A stretch of 64,000 bases of DNA from positions 1,488,001-1,552,000 of the forward strand of contig NC_083395.1 of the NCBI RefSeq assembly GCF_030864355.1, read 5' to 3'. Every line of letters starts with the position of its first letter. Position 1 is the stretch's first letter. Of the stretch, positions 33,178 to 44,374 are shown in pieces. Source of the DNA: Cutaneotrichosporon cavernicola. Taxonomy: Eukaryota; Basidiomycota; Tremellomycetes; Trichosporonales; Trichosporonaceae. The notes under the pieces were generated by a model that saw only the letters and a program-made list of their open reading frames with translations, had not been told where the DNA came from and searched no databases. The position numbers were made by a program, and so were the translations under genes.

Positions 33178-34739
33178 CTACTGGAAACGCGCCAAGCGAG
33201 CGCGACGGAGCTCCTCTGCAAGTCAGAAACGTGAAACGCGTGGCTGACATGCCAACTTACCTGGAGACGGCTCGTGCGCCGGCTCGTCGTCGTCCGTGTC
33301 ATCCATAATGCTATCCTCATGCGTCTCGGACGGGGCTGGTGCAGGACTTGGGGCCTCGGGCGCCGCCGCAGGCGGGTCGGGCTGCTCGGCGGACGGGCGA
33401 GGTGGAGGCACGGCGTTGAGGGGTGTAAGCTCCGGCATCACATAGCCGTCCGGCACGTCTTCCATGCTCGCTCGCAACGCAGCCTGGAGCGCTTCGTCCT
33501 CGTCGTCATAAGAACGGTTATTGAACTGGAAGTCGGTCACGCCGCCGTACATGCCATAGTTGAGAGCGTCGAGGTTTAGGCCGGCGTAGCTGCTGCTTGG
33601 GATGTCGTTGTCGAGCTCCTCGCCCTCGTCGCCTGGGGCACCAGATGCCGCGACTTCGACATAGCTTCTAGACGGCTGCGGTGTTCTCGATCCACTACCC
33701 GTGTACGAGCCGGGAAGCAAGTCCTGCTCCTCAACACCGTCCGAGGTCAAGTCCTCCTGTCTCCGACGGCGGCGGCCACTGCCGGCTCCTGACGCCAGCT
33801 CAGGATCACGATGTGGGGAAGTGTCAGATGCTGCGATGAGTTAACCGCCACTACTCGTAACTCACGGTCAGCCTGTAATGAGGGAAAGTGGTTGATCGGC
33901 GATCCACCCCGGTCATCGCCTCCTGCACCACTACGGCTGGACACTTCACCGAGCTCGAGCGCGATCTGGTCCGCCGCAGACTCGGGGAACTCCCCCACAC
34001 CTCCGTCACCCCAACCGTGTGCTTCTCCTGGATCAACAGACGCGTCCTGTCCCGCACCTTCCCCAGCTCTGCGAATAACGAAGACAGAGTATCCTTCATC
34101 CTCGGCCTGTTTGAGCACCATGTGGAGGTACATGGGCGAGATCCACTCGGGACGCTCAAGGAACGAGTTGAGGTTGTACCAGCGTGTGTAGCAGCCAAAC
34201 CGGCGAATGGCGAACCAGTGAGAGTCGAGGTTGAGGACGAACGCGGCCTGCTCTCTATCGCGTCAGCACCGACGCGTCACTGACGTACTCTGGCTCATCC
34301 TGGTACGGCCTCATGGCCTCGCCGCGCCAACGGACGAGCGTGAGGTCCCACACCTGCATCGCCTGGGATTAGTGCGTCTACGCCAACGCCCTCACCTTCT
34401 CCAGCACTGAGATAGAGAAGAAGCCAGTGTCGTCATAGTTGTATGAGCTGGCCTCTGGATGGCCTGCATACCGCGCAGCGTTCTCCTGGTCGTCAAGTCT
34501 AACGTCAGCAGCGTACGTATGGCGTTTCACTTCCGAGCCACGTCGGCCAGGTCGAACTCGCTATAGACCGACTGCTGGAGAAGGTTGTTGAGGCAGTGCT
34601 GGGCACCTGAGATTAGTTAAGAGTTGACGCAGGTTCAAGTGCAACGAACACAGCTGTGAACCCGGCTCCTGGCGCTCATGAAAAATGACTGGGATCAGCT
34701 CCAGTCAACAAGGCGCAGTTCACAAGGGACGAGGTCCAT
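33178..34739 (-). CDS. ataxin-3-type Josephin deubiquitinase
   Basis: 434 residues from eight exons (34724-34739, 34650-34688, 34531-34606, 34396-34498, 34289-34362, 33866-34254, 33261-33830, 33178-33215). Once spliced, the first three exons read FIFHERQEPGSQLCAQHC, the family's catalytic start with Cys19. The other catalytic residues are His115 (LDSHWFAIR) and Asn130 (RWYNLNS). A ubiquitin-interacting motif lies near residue 345 (DDEDEALQAALRASMED). The very C-terminus EELRRARLARF is helical. Ataxin-3 trims ubiquitin chains on substrates, often with p97/Cdc48. There is no poly-Gln tract. Exon 1 is only 16 nt and was found by requiring the Josephin motif. Confidence 0.9.
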
Positions 34740-34949
34740 GATGCGACAAGTTGTGGGAGATGAGGAGAGGAAATGTGTGGAAGGAAGGTTACCTCAAGCC
34801 AAACGTGCTTGGGACGGCCTCCACTCTGCGGAGACAGACACACACGTCATTCGCCACCCAGTTGTGGGGAATAGTAAACTCATAATTACATTGACAATAC
34901 AAATAGTACTCGGTCTACAGTACCAGAAAATCATGATCTCACTCGTCCA

Positions 34950-35915
34950 CTAGGCCATGGCTTTGGCGACAGCCTGCTCCCGCTTGTATCGCTCAAGGAA
35001 GGTGCGGAAGTTCTCGATGTCGGGCAGGACATCCTTGGTCAGGCTGAGGTCGATGTCGCCGAATCCTTGGTCGCTGTCGTAAAACTTGGCGAGCTTGGCC
35101 GTGTTTGCATCGGACCACAGCGCGATCGAGGTAGTGATGCCCCACGACTGCACGATGTCGGTGCCCATGACCTCGAAGTAAATCTCCTTGATCTGGGGAA
35201 TGGTGAGCAGGTCGCCAACCACCGGGATCGCCTGGTCGAGGTACTTGTCGCCGGAAGTCATGGCGAGGGCGCCGACACGGCCAATGTCGCGCGTCGCGAC
35301 CATGGGCAGCGCGCGGTCAGGGTGGTTCTTGAACGCCTTGTTGAGCAAGATAGTCCGCCAAACGCGTCCGATGGTGCCGTCGGTCGGGAGCCAGTTGTCC
35401 ATAAAGTCACAGCTGCGGAGCATCGTCCACTTCATGTTGGTCTCCTTGATTGCGCGCTCGATGTCGCGCTTGGGGTCCATCCCGTCATCGCCAAACTCCT
35501 TGGACTCGTCGAACATGACCGACGCAAAGACGATGTGCTTGACACCGTGGGCAGCAGCGGATTTGATAACGCGCACACCTAAACGTTAGAAGAGTTAGAT
35601 AGGGGACTAACCCTGCGCGACCTCTTTCTCGCCGTCCATGTAGCCGCAGACGAGGAAGGCGCCATAAACGTGGCCGACTTCGAGGCCTGCCGCATCGAAT
35701 GCCTCATCGGGCGACTCCATGTAGTGTGGAGAGTGGACGATCTTGACGCCGTTGAGACGGGCTAGGCGCTCGGCAGAGGGTGCCTCGGGGTTGCGCGCCA
35801 GGAGATGGATGGTCCAAACTGGGTTCGCCGAGCTCTTATTCTGAGCGGCGAGGGCGTTGACAAACGCCTGGCCCTGGTGCCCGGTGCCGCCGAAGACGAT
35901 GACGTTCTTAGACAT
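34950..35915 (-). CDS. NmrA-like NAD(P)-binding protein
   Basis: 310 residues in two exons (35612-35915 and 34950-35578) with a 33-nt intron, GTTAGT to ACGTTTAG. The N-terminus has the dinucleotide motif VIVFGGTGHQG of atypical short-chain dehydrogenases. KHIVFASVMF and LRSCDFMDNWLP follow, typical of the NmrA/HSCARG group. These proteins sense NAD(P) redox state or act as reductases; NmrA itself represses a GATA activator in nitrogen control. Which role applies here is unknown. The Tyr-x3-Lys catalytic pair of classical reductases is not evident at the usual site, favouring a sensor role as inference. Confidence 0.85.
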
Positions 35916-36794
35916 GGTTGTGTTGTAGGGTAGTTGAGTTGAAATAGTAGTGTGGAATGGGTTGGGAGTGGGTGAAGAAGACTGTCGTGAGAGCATGCCA
36001 ACGTAACCTTTATATCAGTTTGCAATCCTGATGCCTCATGGGTGTAGCGTGTGGCGGTGCGCTTGGCCTCAGGCTTAAGGATGGTATCTAGTATCCAGCG
36101 TGTGACATCTGGGAGGGAACCGGTGTCAGAACCAGAGTAACGGTCGCGGTGGCGCGCGACAGTGAGAAGATGTATTGTTCCTTGCGGATTGCGTGGGTGG
36201 GGACAAGGGTATGACGATGTGTGAGGATTGTGACAGGACAAGACGGACATTGTAATGATTATCCGTTTTTGGTTGACAACCCATTCAGACCGAAGGCCGA
36301 GACTCTCCCTTCTCGCTTGGCACCAAAACTCCCTGAGCGGAGGCCCGGGCTACTCCGTCACTCCGACACCGGGCTGACACAGCGCTGCAGATCGTGGATT
36401 TGATCAAGGTGGCGACGTTCGAGTGAGCTGGAAACTGCGCATGGAGGTGCTCGAACTCGCTGTTGAGATGATTTATCGTTGGGCATAAGAGGAGGTTGGG
36501 GCGAGAGACCGAGGGGGAGACCCAACTTTCCGCTCCCTGTGCGCCATATCCTTGATCATTGGGGACCCCGGTTTGTTCCGATAGCGCGTCATTATCTCGG
36601 TGTATCGGTCACCACTGTGATGGGCTGCAGAAGCACAGCGAGCGCCGTGGAATGCAACATGAAACAGCCCACTTTTCAGTTGTGTATTCCCAAGGCTTTA
36701 GCCCATGCAACTCTCTTCTTCGCGCGTGTCAAGTATACATCATGAATGACAAAGACCAGTACAAATACTCATGCTATAATGTCCATCCTCCCTT
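35916..36794. other. region between NmrA-like gene and PCK1
   Basis: About 880 bp. It holds the NmrA-like promoter and the PCK1 3' end. No supported gene or RNA. Confidence 0.4.
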
Positions 36795-38578
36795 TTAGAC
36801 CTTGGGGCCGACGGCGACAACCTCGGCGGAGACGTCCGACTCGTACTTGGCAAAGGCCTTGTTGAACATGGTCCCGAGCTTCTCGACCTCGACCTTGAAG
36901 GCGGCCTTGTCGGCCCAAGCCTGCTGGGGGTCGAGGATCTCCGAAGGAACACCGGCAAGAGCCTTGGGGATCTGGAGGTTGAAGACGGGGAAGTTGACAA
37001 ACTCGGCCTTGGCGAGCGAGCCGTCGTGGATGGCGTCGACAATAGCACGAGTGTACTTGAGAGGGCAGCGCTGGCCAGTGCCGAACTTGCCACCGGTCCA
37101 GCCAGTGTTGATGAGCCAGCAGTCGACGTTGTTCTTCGACATGCGCTCGGCAAGCATGGACGCGTAGCGGCTGGGGTGGAGGATGATGAACGGCTGGCCG
37201 TAGCAAGTCGAGAAGGTGGGCGAGGGCTCGACAATGCCGTCCTCGGTACCGGGGGTCTTGGAGGTGTAGCCAGTGATGAAGTGGTACTGGGCCTGCTCGG
37301 GCGAGAGGCGCGAGACGGGCGGGAGCACACCGAACGCGTCACAGCAGAGCATGATAATGTTCGAAGGCTGGCGGTTGGCAATGCAGGGGATCTTGGCGTT
37401 GGGGATGAACTCGATGGGGTAGGCGCAGCGAGTGTTCTCGGTGATCGAGACATCGTCGTAGTCGGGGACGCGGTCGGCGGGGTTGTAGACGACGTTCTCG
37501 AGGATCGAGCCAAAGCGGATGGCGTTGAAGATCTCGGGCTCCTTCTCAGCCGAGAGGTTGATGCACTTGGCGTAGCAGCCGCCCTCAATGTTGAAGACAC
37601 CAGTGTCCGACCAGACGTGCTCGTCGTCACCGATGAGGAGACGGTTGGCGTCGGCAGAGAGGGTGGTCTTGCCAGTGCCCGAAAGGCCGAAGAAGAGGGT
37701 AACGTCACCCGACTCGCCGTCGGCAGACTTGGCCTGGTTGGCCGACGAGTGAAGCGAAAGCTGGCCGAACTTGACGGGCTGGAGGTAGTGCATGACCGAG
37801 AAGATACCCTTCTTCATCTCGCCGGCGTACTCGGTGCCGAGGATGACCATCTCCATGCGCTTGAAGTTGACCTCAACCGAGGTGGTCGAGGTCATGCCGG
37901 TGGTGAAGCGGTTGGCAGGGAACTGGCCCGCGTTGTAGATGATAAAGTCGGGCTCTCCGAACTCGGCGAGCTCCTGAGGGGTAGGGCGGATCAGCATGTT
38001 GTGCATGAAGAGGGCGTGGTAGGCGCGCGAGGCGATAACGCGGACCTTGATGCGGTACTTGGGGTCCCAGCCGGCAAAGCCGTCAAAGACGTAGACGTTC
38101 TCACGGGTGTTGAGGTAGTCGATGGCACGCTCGCGGTTGATCTCGAAGGTGTGCTCGTCCATCTTGATGTTGACGGGACCCCACCAAATGTCATCCTTGG
38201 AGCTGTCCTCGAAGACGATACGCTTGTCCTTGGGCGAGCGACCAGTCTTCTTGCCGGAAAAGTTGATCAGAGCACCGTTCGACGAGATGACGGCACCCTC
38301 GTTGTTGATGGCATCCTCGTAAAGCGAAGCGACAGGAGCATTACGCTGAGATGGTTAGTATGGTGGGCAACAATGACATGATGGATGAAGCAAAGGTGCG
38401 GGGAGGGATTGCGGGAGTTGCCCAATGACGACGATCGCATCCCCACCCGCCCCTGTGCGGAGACCTGCGGGGCACACCAACTCACCTTAATGTGGATGCG
38501 GTCAAGGTCGAAACCGGCCTGGGAGAAGTACTTGAGCTCCTTGCCGAGGAAGTCGTTGGACTGAGTAGAGCGGGACAT
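36795..38578 (-). CDS. PCK1: ATP-dependent phosphoenolpyruvate carboxykinase
   Basis: 547 residues in two exons (38486-38578 and 36795-38345). The nucleotide P-loop [15 protein letters not shown] is near residue 250, the metal-binding stretch [19 protein letters not shown] near 280, and the substrate segment [10 protein letters not shown] near 190. The enzyme converts oxaloacetate and ATP to PEP, CO2 and ADP, the committed step of gluconeogenesis in the cytosol. Codon use is strongly biased, so the opposite strand is also open for over 450 codons. The intron is 140 nt. The gene is expected to be glucose-repressed; the long upstream region fits complex control, but no site was proven. Confidence 0.97.
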
Positions 38579-39305
38579 GGTGGGAGTGTAGATGCTTGGG
38601 ATGCGGGCTACGCGGTGTAGTGATCTAAATGCAAAAGTGGGGGTGGGGGGATGGGGTGATAGTAGTGTTGGTGGTGGATGGATGAATGCTGGGAAAAGGG
38701 TCAGCCGTTGTTGAAGTCGGGATATAAGAGTCATTGAGTCATTGGCAAGCTCCTACAAGCCCGCGGTGCGAGAGGGAAAGTAATAATTGACTGTGCGAAA
38801 TGCAGTGGATAATGGGGAATGAGAGGGCTTGGGAGGCAGAGTGGTGGTGGTGAATTACAGAGGGCGAGAAGACCAAGAGGCGCTAACCTCATGAGCATCT
38901 GAAAGGCAAAAGGCGCCCCCTTCGGCCCTTGTTCGTCATCCTCTTCTGCGATCCACCCCCACCAGTACCAGCCAGTAGCCCGTAGGTGGTCCGGAGATCC
39001 GCTTGCATCCGAACAAGCCGAATCAACCGAATCAACTGTGGGATCATGTGCAGAATGAGATGCCAGCGGCTGGCTGGATTGGTTGGATCCGTGACTGTGT
39101 GGCAGTCCAGACCAGAGACAAGGCAGGTGACCATTGGCTTCCCGCCCAAGATTCGGCTAGTTGGCAACCGTGCCGCAGTTGTTACAACCGCCCGCCCGCC
39201 AGCCAGCCGTACCGCATTCGGCTGACCGGCTGACCAGTTGTTCCTTGATCCGACCAAAGGCAGGTACCAGGTATCCACGCTCGAGACACGCCCCCCACTC
39301 AGGCC

Positions 39306-39342
39306 CAGTCAGCCAGCCAGCCAGCCAGCCAGTCAGCCAGCT
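39306..39342. repeat. AGCC tetranucleotide microsatellite
   Basis: About eight copies of CAGC/AGCC with two T substitutions, roughly 730 bp upstream of the PCK1 start codon. Confidence 0.85.
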
Positions 39343-40452
39343 GGGTAGCCTGCTAGCCTGCCTTGCCATAGTCCTCACTGTGTCGCGCGAACACCAGTGA
39401 GGCGAGGCACACGAGGTGACCACCTCCACTCCACACGCGACCACATGGCCTTCCTTTCCCAACTCTCGAGACAAGGGAACACAAACTCACCAGGAGTACT
39501 CAAACAGTGGTCAAACAGTCGAGACGTTGGTCTTTGGTATGCGGTCAATGCAAAGGTGCCTTTCGTTGGAACGTTGCTCGGTGCTTATATGTAGGCAGGC
39601 AGTGGCGCGTAGATGGGTGTGGGCCGGGTAATGTCGGGGAGCTGCGTCTTGGTGGAGGTACGGAGGTGGTGGATGGGGATGGGTCTCATGCGGCGTCCAA
39701 GGTCTTGGGGGAGCCCCGCTACTACCCTTCCCTCCAAACGCTCACCTAAACGTTGCCAATGAGCCATTACGCAGTTCGGCTTTGGTCGGAACCTTGCTTA
39801 TTGGCTGGTCAAACCCCTCAAATGCTAGTTGCGTCAATGGCGTTTGATTCCGCTAATCTCGCCTTGAAAAGATTTCTCTCTGTATTACAACAATGGATCT
39901 CCTTGAAAATGGCGTTAGGGTAATACCTATATTCAGGGTTTGACAGGTGTAGGAGGTGTAGGGCTGGACCGATGAGGCTGATGAACAAGCTCAAAGGTCA
40001 AAAGCTTTGATGGCTCCATAATAGCATTTGAGCACATGACAATGGTGACTAGTCTAATCCTAGGGCCTCCCCGTCCAGCCGACCCGGCGCGCCGTCCCGG
40101 CTTTGGGCGGACATGGCGGTCGATCTTTCAGGTCTTCCGTACAGCGTACAATACCAAAGTAACCCTCAACACCACCGTGCACAGCCTGGACGCTGCTCTT
40201 CCTCTCCTCAACAGCGTCACTTGTAATGGCACCACTGACTGCTGACTTGGCGTCACCATGCCTCCAATGTAATAATGACCTGGTACCATCAAAGAGCTCC
40301 CATCCCTGCGCTCAGAGCTGCAGGTACGTGCAGGACGTGCACTATCGCACTTTCATAACCGCAGCGGGTCAAAGTGCACGATCCGCCACTATGGCCGTGT
40401 CATGGGTGTGAGTCAGATGCACACGGCGCGGCGGTACGTAACGGGGCCGGAG

Positions 40453-40748
40453 CATTCGATAACCATTCGATAACATGATCAACAGCAAGGCGCCCATTCG
40501 AAAACATGAGCCGCAATCGGCGGTTCCTATCACAATCAGTTACCCCGGGCACTTTTTGCTTGACCCGCCTGACCCGCGGCCCTCCCTAGCTTTGCCTGTC
40601 CATAGTCTGGCTTGCGAGAAATTCCTCAGCTCGTCAACCTATGCATACTAGCTAACAGCCACCTACGTCTGATGTCATCCAAGCAGCACCTGAGCATGAG
40701 CCACGAACGAGCCACCTACTCATTCGATTTCGCACCCTTCCCATTCGA
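40453..40748. promoter_or_regulatory. cluster of five CATTCGA words
   Basis: CATTCGA occurs at 40453, 40464, 40495, 40721 and 40742, all on the plus strand and most followed by T/A-rich bases (TAAC, AAAC, TTTC, AAAT). Chance expectation for a 7-mer in 300 bp is well below one. It may be a regulator-binding array upstream of PCK1. The binding factor is unknown. Confidence 0.4.
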
Positions 40749-41511
40749 AAATCCGGACCCCGGGACTTGATCGCGTCCAGTTCCCCCGGACATGGACCTG
40801 CCGGGCATGTCCGCATACGGCGTGTCCGACACTTCCTTTCTCAAGCTCTCAAGATCTCAAGATCCCAAGATCCTCCCAAACTTTCCACCTTCGCAGATAC
40901 AATAGGACCCTGCAGGCTTCAACTTGCTACGTGTATATGCGGAAACATTGCGGAGAGACGGCGCTCCTCTACCACCGCGACATGGTCCGGGACGCGACAC
41001 TCTCCGCGTCACCGCATCACCAACCGTGCTCCGCGGGATAGCTGTGGGTCTGAGCAGCCAGGCACCATCCTTTTCGGCCTGATTGCTTTATCCGATAGTC
41101 GTTCACCGATCAGTCCCCCACAGGGTGGAGGTCCAATACGCCCGGATCCTCCCGAATGTGCTAGTCACTAGCTCACCCAAGACTCTCATGACATTCTTCC
41201 ACACTTTCCCGGAACATCCCGATCTAACCGCTTGGAGAATCTCGGCCTGCCGTCTCGGTGTGGGACTGTTTTAGATTGTCGCAACAGCCGACCTACGCCG
41301 GACAACGCCTGACAACACTTCCAGCCTGCTCGCCCGCGGTCCTACTCTAAGAGCATACATATTGCTCGATAAGAGATAACGTCGCGTGCTCAGACCACCG
41401 TCCGGTGTTGTCAAACGCGCGCTGATGCGTTGCCGTGTCACTCACTCGCACACTAACATTGCAACATGGACAGGACATTGTGACTGCCGCTCATACAACT
41501 ACAGACGGCTG

Positions 41512-43854
41512 CTATGCTTCCAGATGCTGGTGCTGGTGCTGCTCCTGCTCCTGCTGTTCCGCCTCCTGCTGTTGGACGGCGTACATGTTCTCGACCGCCT
41601 GGCCGACCTCTTGCAAGGTCGTCAGCCCATGCTGTAACCCAGGATCTGGGGTCTCGGACTCAGCGACCCCTAGCGCATGGACTGCATGGACAGCGGTTGG
41701 ATCCTCGAGCACACGGTGATCGACCTCCATACCCATCACTCCCTCGATTTCGCCGTACTGCGAAGACTTGCGCTGCTGCTCTCTGCGCCGCTTGACACCC
41801 TCCCAGTTCCGGGGGCCGGCCTTGCGCTTCTTGATGGTCCGCCCGTCGCCCCAGAGCTCGGGCGGCCGAGGGATATGGAACTTGGAGTGATACAGTCCAC
41901 ATGCTGATTGGTGTCAACATTGCAATCGCGCACAGACATCGACCACGCGTACTCACCGTTACACACCCTGAGTTCTTCACCCTCGTATGTCAGCTTGCGC
42001 CACACGCTGGTTTGTGTGCGCGAGCAAATGTCGCAGCTGCCTGGTGGTCCGCGCTTGAATCTAGACATGACATTCGGCGTCTCAGAGAGACTGTTGCTCG
42101 TGTCTTCAGGAATATGCGGTCCGGTCGCACCAAGCGACGAGTCGAGGGTTTGGTGGTGCCCATCGGCTAGTGGAGATTGTGGCAAGAGAGCCACAAAGGA
42201 CGAGCTGTCGAGAGTGATCGGGGTGTGACGCGAAGCGTCGCTAGCCGCAAAGTGGGAGAGCAGATAGTCTTGCGTAGCTTGTGATGTCTCGGCAACGACG
42301 TTAGCTTCTACGCTTCCTGACAGTGCGTGGCTCGCACCCGCATCAGCCGTTGGCGGCTGTTGCGGATGTTCGGGTTCAAAGCGTAGCTCCTGGGCCAGGC
42401 GGCTCCTGCGAGGGGCAGAGGCACGGGCTGGTCGCCCGCCTGGAGTCTCTGGGAGCTCCGTACCCGAGTCAGACGACGTGGGCGAGTGATCATACGGGAA
42501 CGTGTATTGGGCGGAGCTGGTGGTTGGAGCGTGCTTTGGAGGTCGCCCACGTCGGCGACGCGCAGTCGCCGGAGACGAAAACGGGGTCACAAGCAGATTA
42601 CCCGGCATATATCCCTGCGCAATGTCAGTTGCAAGAGCTTCCCACAGTTCCTGGCAGCACGTACCCCTGGTGCGCTCATTAATGACGTGAGGTGCCCTCT
42701 GAAAGCTCGAAGCACTGCGGTGACTCCTTCGCGGTCTCGTTGCCCGTCAACGTTGAGCATGCGCAGCTCCTCCTCCAGAGGAAGCAGTTTGGTCTCCTCC
42801 TCCTCAATCGAGGCCCGCATTCGCGCGGTAACCTCACGCAGCACGCTGGCCTGGATATCAAGCTCCGTCATGTCGAGCTCGGCCTTCGTGCTGTGCTCGG
42901 CAAGGGCGGCATCGTCTGCCGCATACAACTCGGGGTAAATAGGCTGGTACGCGTCCTCTGCAACATCGCTGCCGAAGACTTGGTGTCCACGCCTACGCGC
43001 AAGTTCACGGTCTGCGCGTGCGACTGCATTCTTGACGCTGGCAATTTCCTCCAGGAGCAACTTCTCGAGCTCGGATGTGAGGGCTGTTGAGGATACTGGC
43101 GCAGGCCTGGCCCTGGCCGGGGTACCGAGTTCAGTAGTGTGTGCAGGTGCGGGCTGTGGCGGCTCCTCCCCAGCCTGATTGGACGCGACGGCCGCCAGCT
43201 GACCCAAGCGCCCGTCGACCTCGGCTTCAGATTCGCTGAGCAGCTGTGCCCATGGGATATCGCCGCCCTGCGCAAGCAGATCGAGGAATTGCTGATTCTG
43301 GACGTGGGACGCGACAGCTGCTGCAGCTGCGGCATCGAGAGACTGGTTCGACTCAGTCGGTGCCACACTCGGCGGCGGCTCCATGTTGGCCAGCGTCTCC
43401 GGCGCCACATCTCTCCCCTCCAGACGAGTGATCTCGTCCTTGAGTCGCAAGTTCTCGTCGCTGAGGGTCTGGACCGCCATCTCGAGCGCCACGATCTTCT
43501 CCTGCTGTCGTCCGCGTGAACGTTCCGCCGCACGCCGATTCGCCTCACGCCGGATAGGGTCGGCGGCCTTCTTGAAGCCGGGCGGTGGTGGGTCCGGCGT
43601 GGGATCTGCTGGGATCACGGGGTGCGGCTCGGCGTGCTCGACGTGGCCGACATGCTCATGCTCGACATGCTCGACATGCTCGACATGCTCAACGTGCTCG
43701 ACTTGCTGCACCGGAGGCGTCGGCTGTTCAGGTGGTGCTGCCTCGAACGCCGCATCTTGCAGGGAGGGATCAGGGGTCAGCAAGGAAGGTGCAGTGAGGA
43801 AGATGTTCTCTGCAACTCACCAATCTGTAGCGCCGAGTCTAGTGTTGGCTCCAT
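41512..43854 (-). CDS. predicted bZIP-GATA fusion transcription factor
   Basis: 724 residues from four exons (43821-43854, 42665-43755, 41957-42614, 41512-41903). After a Val-Glu-His repeat comes a bZIP (RREANRRAAERSRGRQQ plus leucine heptads MAVQTLSDENLRLKDEI). The middle is a long acidic coiled-coil region. Then follow an AT-hook-like ARRRRGRPPKHAP and a GATA-type finger, CDIC-x20-CNAC, with TSVWRKL and GLYHSKF. The C-terminus is Gln/His-rich. The 50-nt intron at 42615-42664 (GTACGT to CTGAC...GCGCAG) joins the two DNA-binding parts in phase. If it is retained, the frame stops shortly after and yields a bZIP-only protein. Targets are unknown. Confidence 0.75.
43634..43703. repeat. 9-bp coding repeat (Val-Glu-His)
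   Basis: Imperfect tandem 9-mers (CGACATGCT on the plus strand) encode repeated VEH, with EHEHVGHVEHAEPH at the end, near the N-terminus of the bZIP-GATA protein. His and Glu every third residue could bind metal or tune pH response; that is speculation. Confidence 0.8.
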
Positions 43855-44374
43855 CTCAGAGAATGTGCGCTGCTCAGCCGGATGCTGGACCCTGTGATGT
43901 CAGCCAGTGGAGAGGCGATGGGCTGTACAAGCACGATAGTTTAGTCTTCAAGCTGCGAGACCAGCTGAGCTTAAGCGGCGCTTCTTGGGTGCAGTTCTTG
44001 AAGTTCTGGAACCGTGGTTTCGATGAGTGTCGCGCCAGAGTCGCGGCTGACGTCTTGTGGACTGGATGCTGTAGCGAGTAGTTGGCACAAACAAACGAGA
44101 AACAAAGACGTGTCAAAAGCGATGAGACCAGTGGCGAGCGGAAGCAAACGGACTGGGAGGGCCGATCTCCGTGCCTAACAATGGTTGACTCGCTAATGAT
44201 CGCCAGCTCGCGACTGACGTCTGCATTGTTTTGACTTTGCCAATTGTTCCTCACTCTCCTGATCCATATCAACATCTGCAAAACTCAAGCTCCCGCCTTA
44301 CTTCAGCAGGACAAGTCCGAACTCACATTTCTCTCCACCTCTCCGCTCCAGCAAGAACATTGAACTATTGGAAA
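43855..44374. promoter_or_regulatory. divergent promoter region, bZIP-GATA gene and THO1
   Basis: About 520 bp between divergent starts. No specific element was assigned. Confidence 0.4.

Larger units (their letters stand above)
38579..41511. promoter_or_regulatory. 2.9-kb PCK1 upstream region
   Basis: It lies between the PCK1 start and the 3' end of the bZIP-GATA gene, so it is mostly PCK1 upstream DNA. It contains a tetranucleotide repeat near 39.3 kb and a cluster of CATTCGA words near 40.5-40.75 kb. No convincing coding sequence was found. Confidence 0.45.

Noticed and set aside
36740..37708. 322-codon Ser/Thr/Pro/Arg-rich minus-strand frame
   Set aside because: Alternative frame of PCK1 on the same strand with a low-complexity translation.
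37026..38381. 451-codon open frame on the plus strand
   Set aside because: It is exactly antisense to PCK1 and follows from that gene's strong codon bias; its Val/Asp/Glu-rich translation has no family features.
42587..42664. Reading the bZIP and GATA parts as two independent genes
   Set aside because: The downstream ORF has an ATG at its start, but there is no room for a promoter and a consensus intron joins the frames in phase; kept as the main alternative in the fusion finding.
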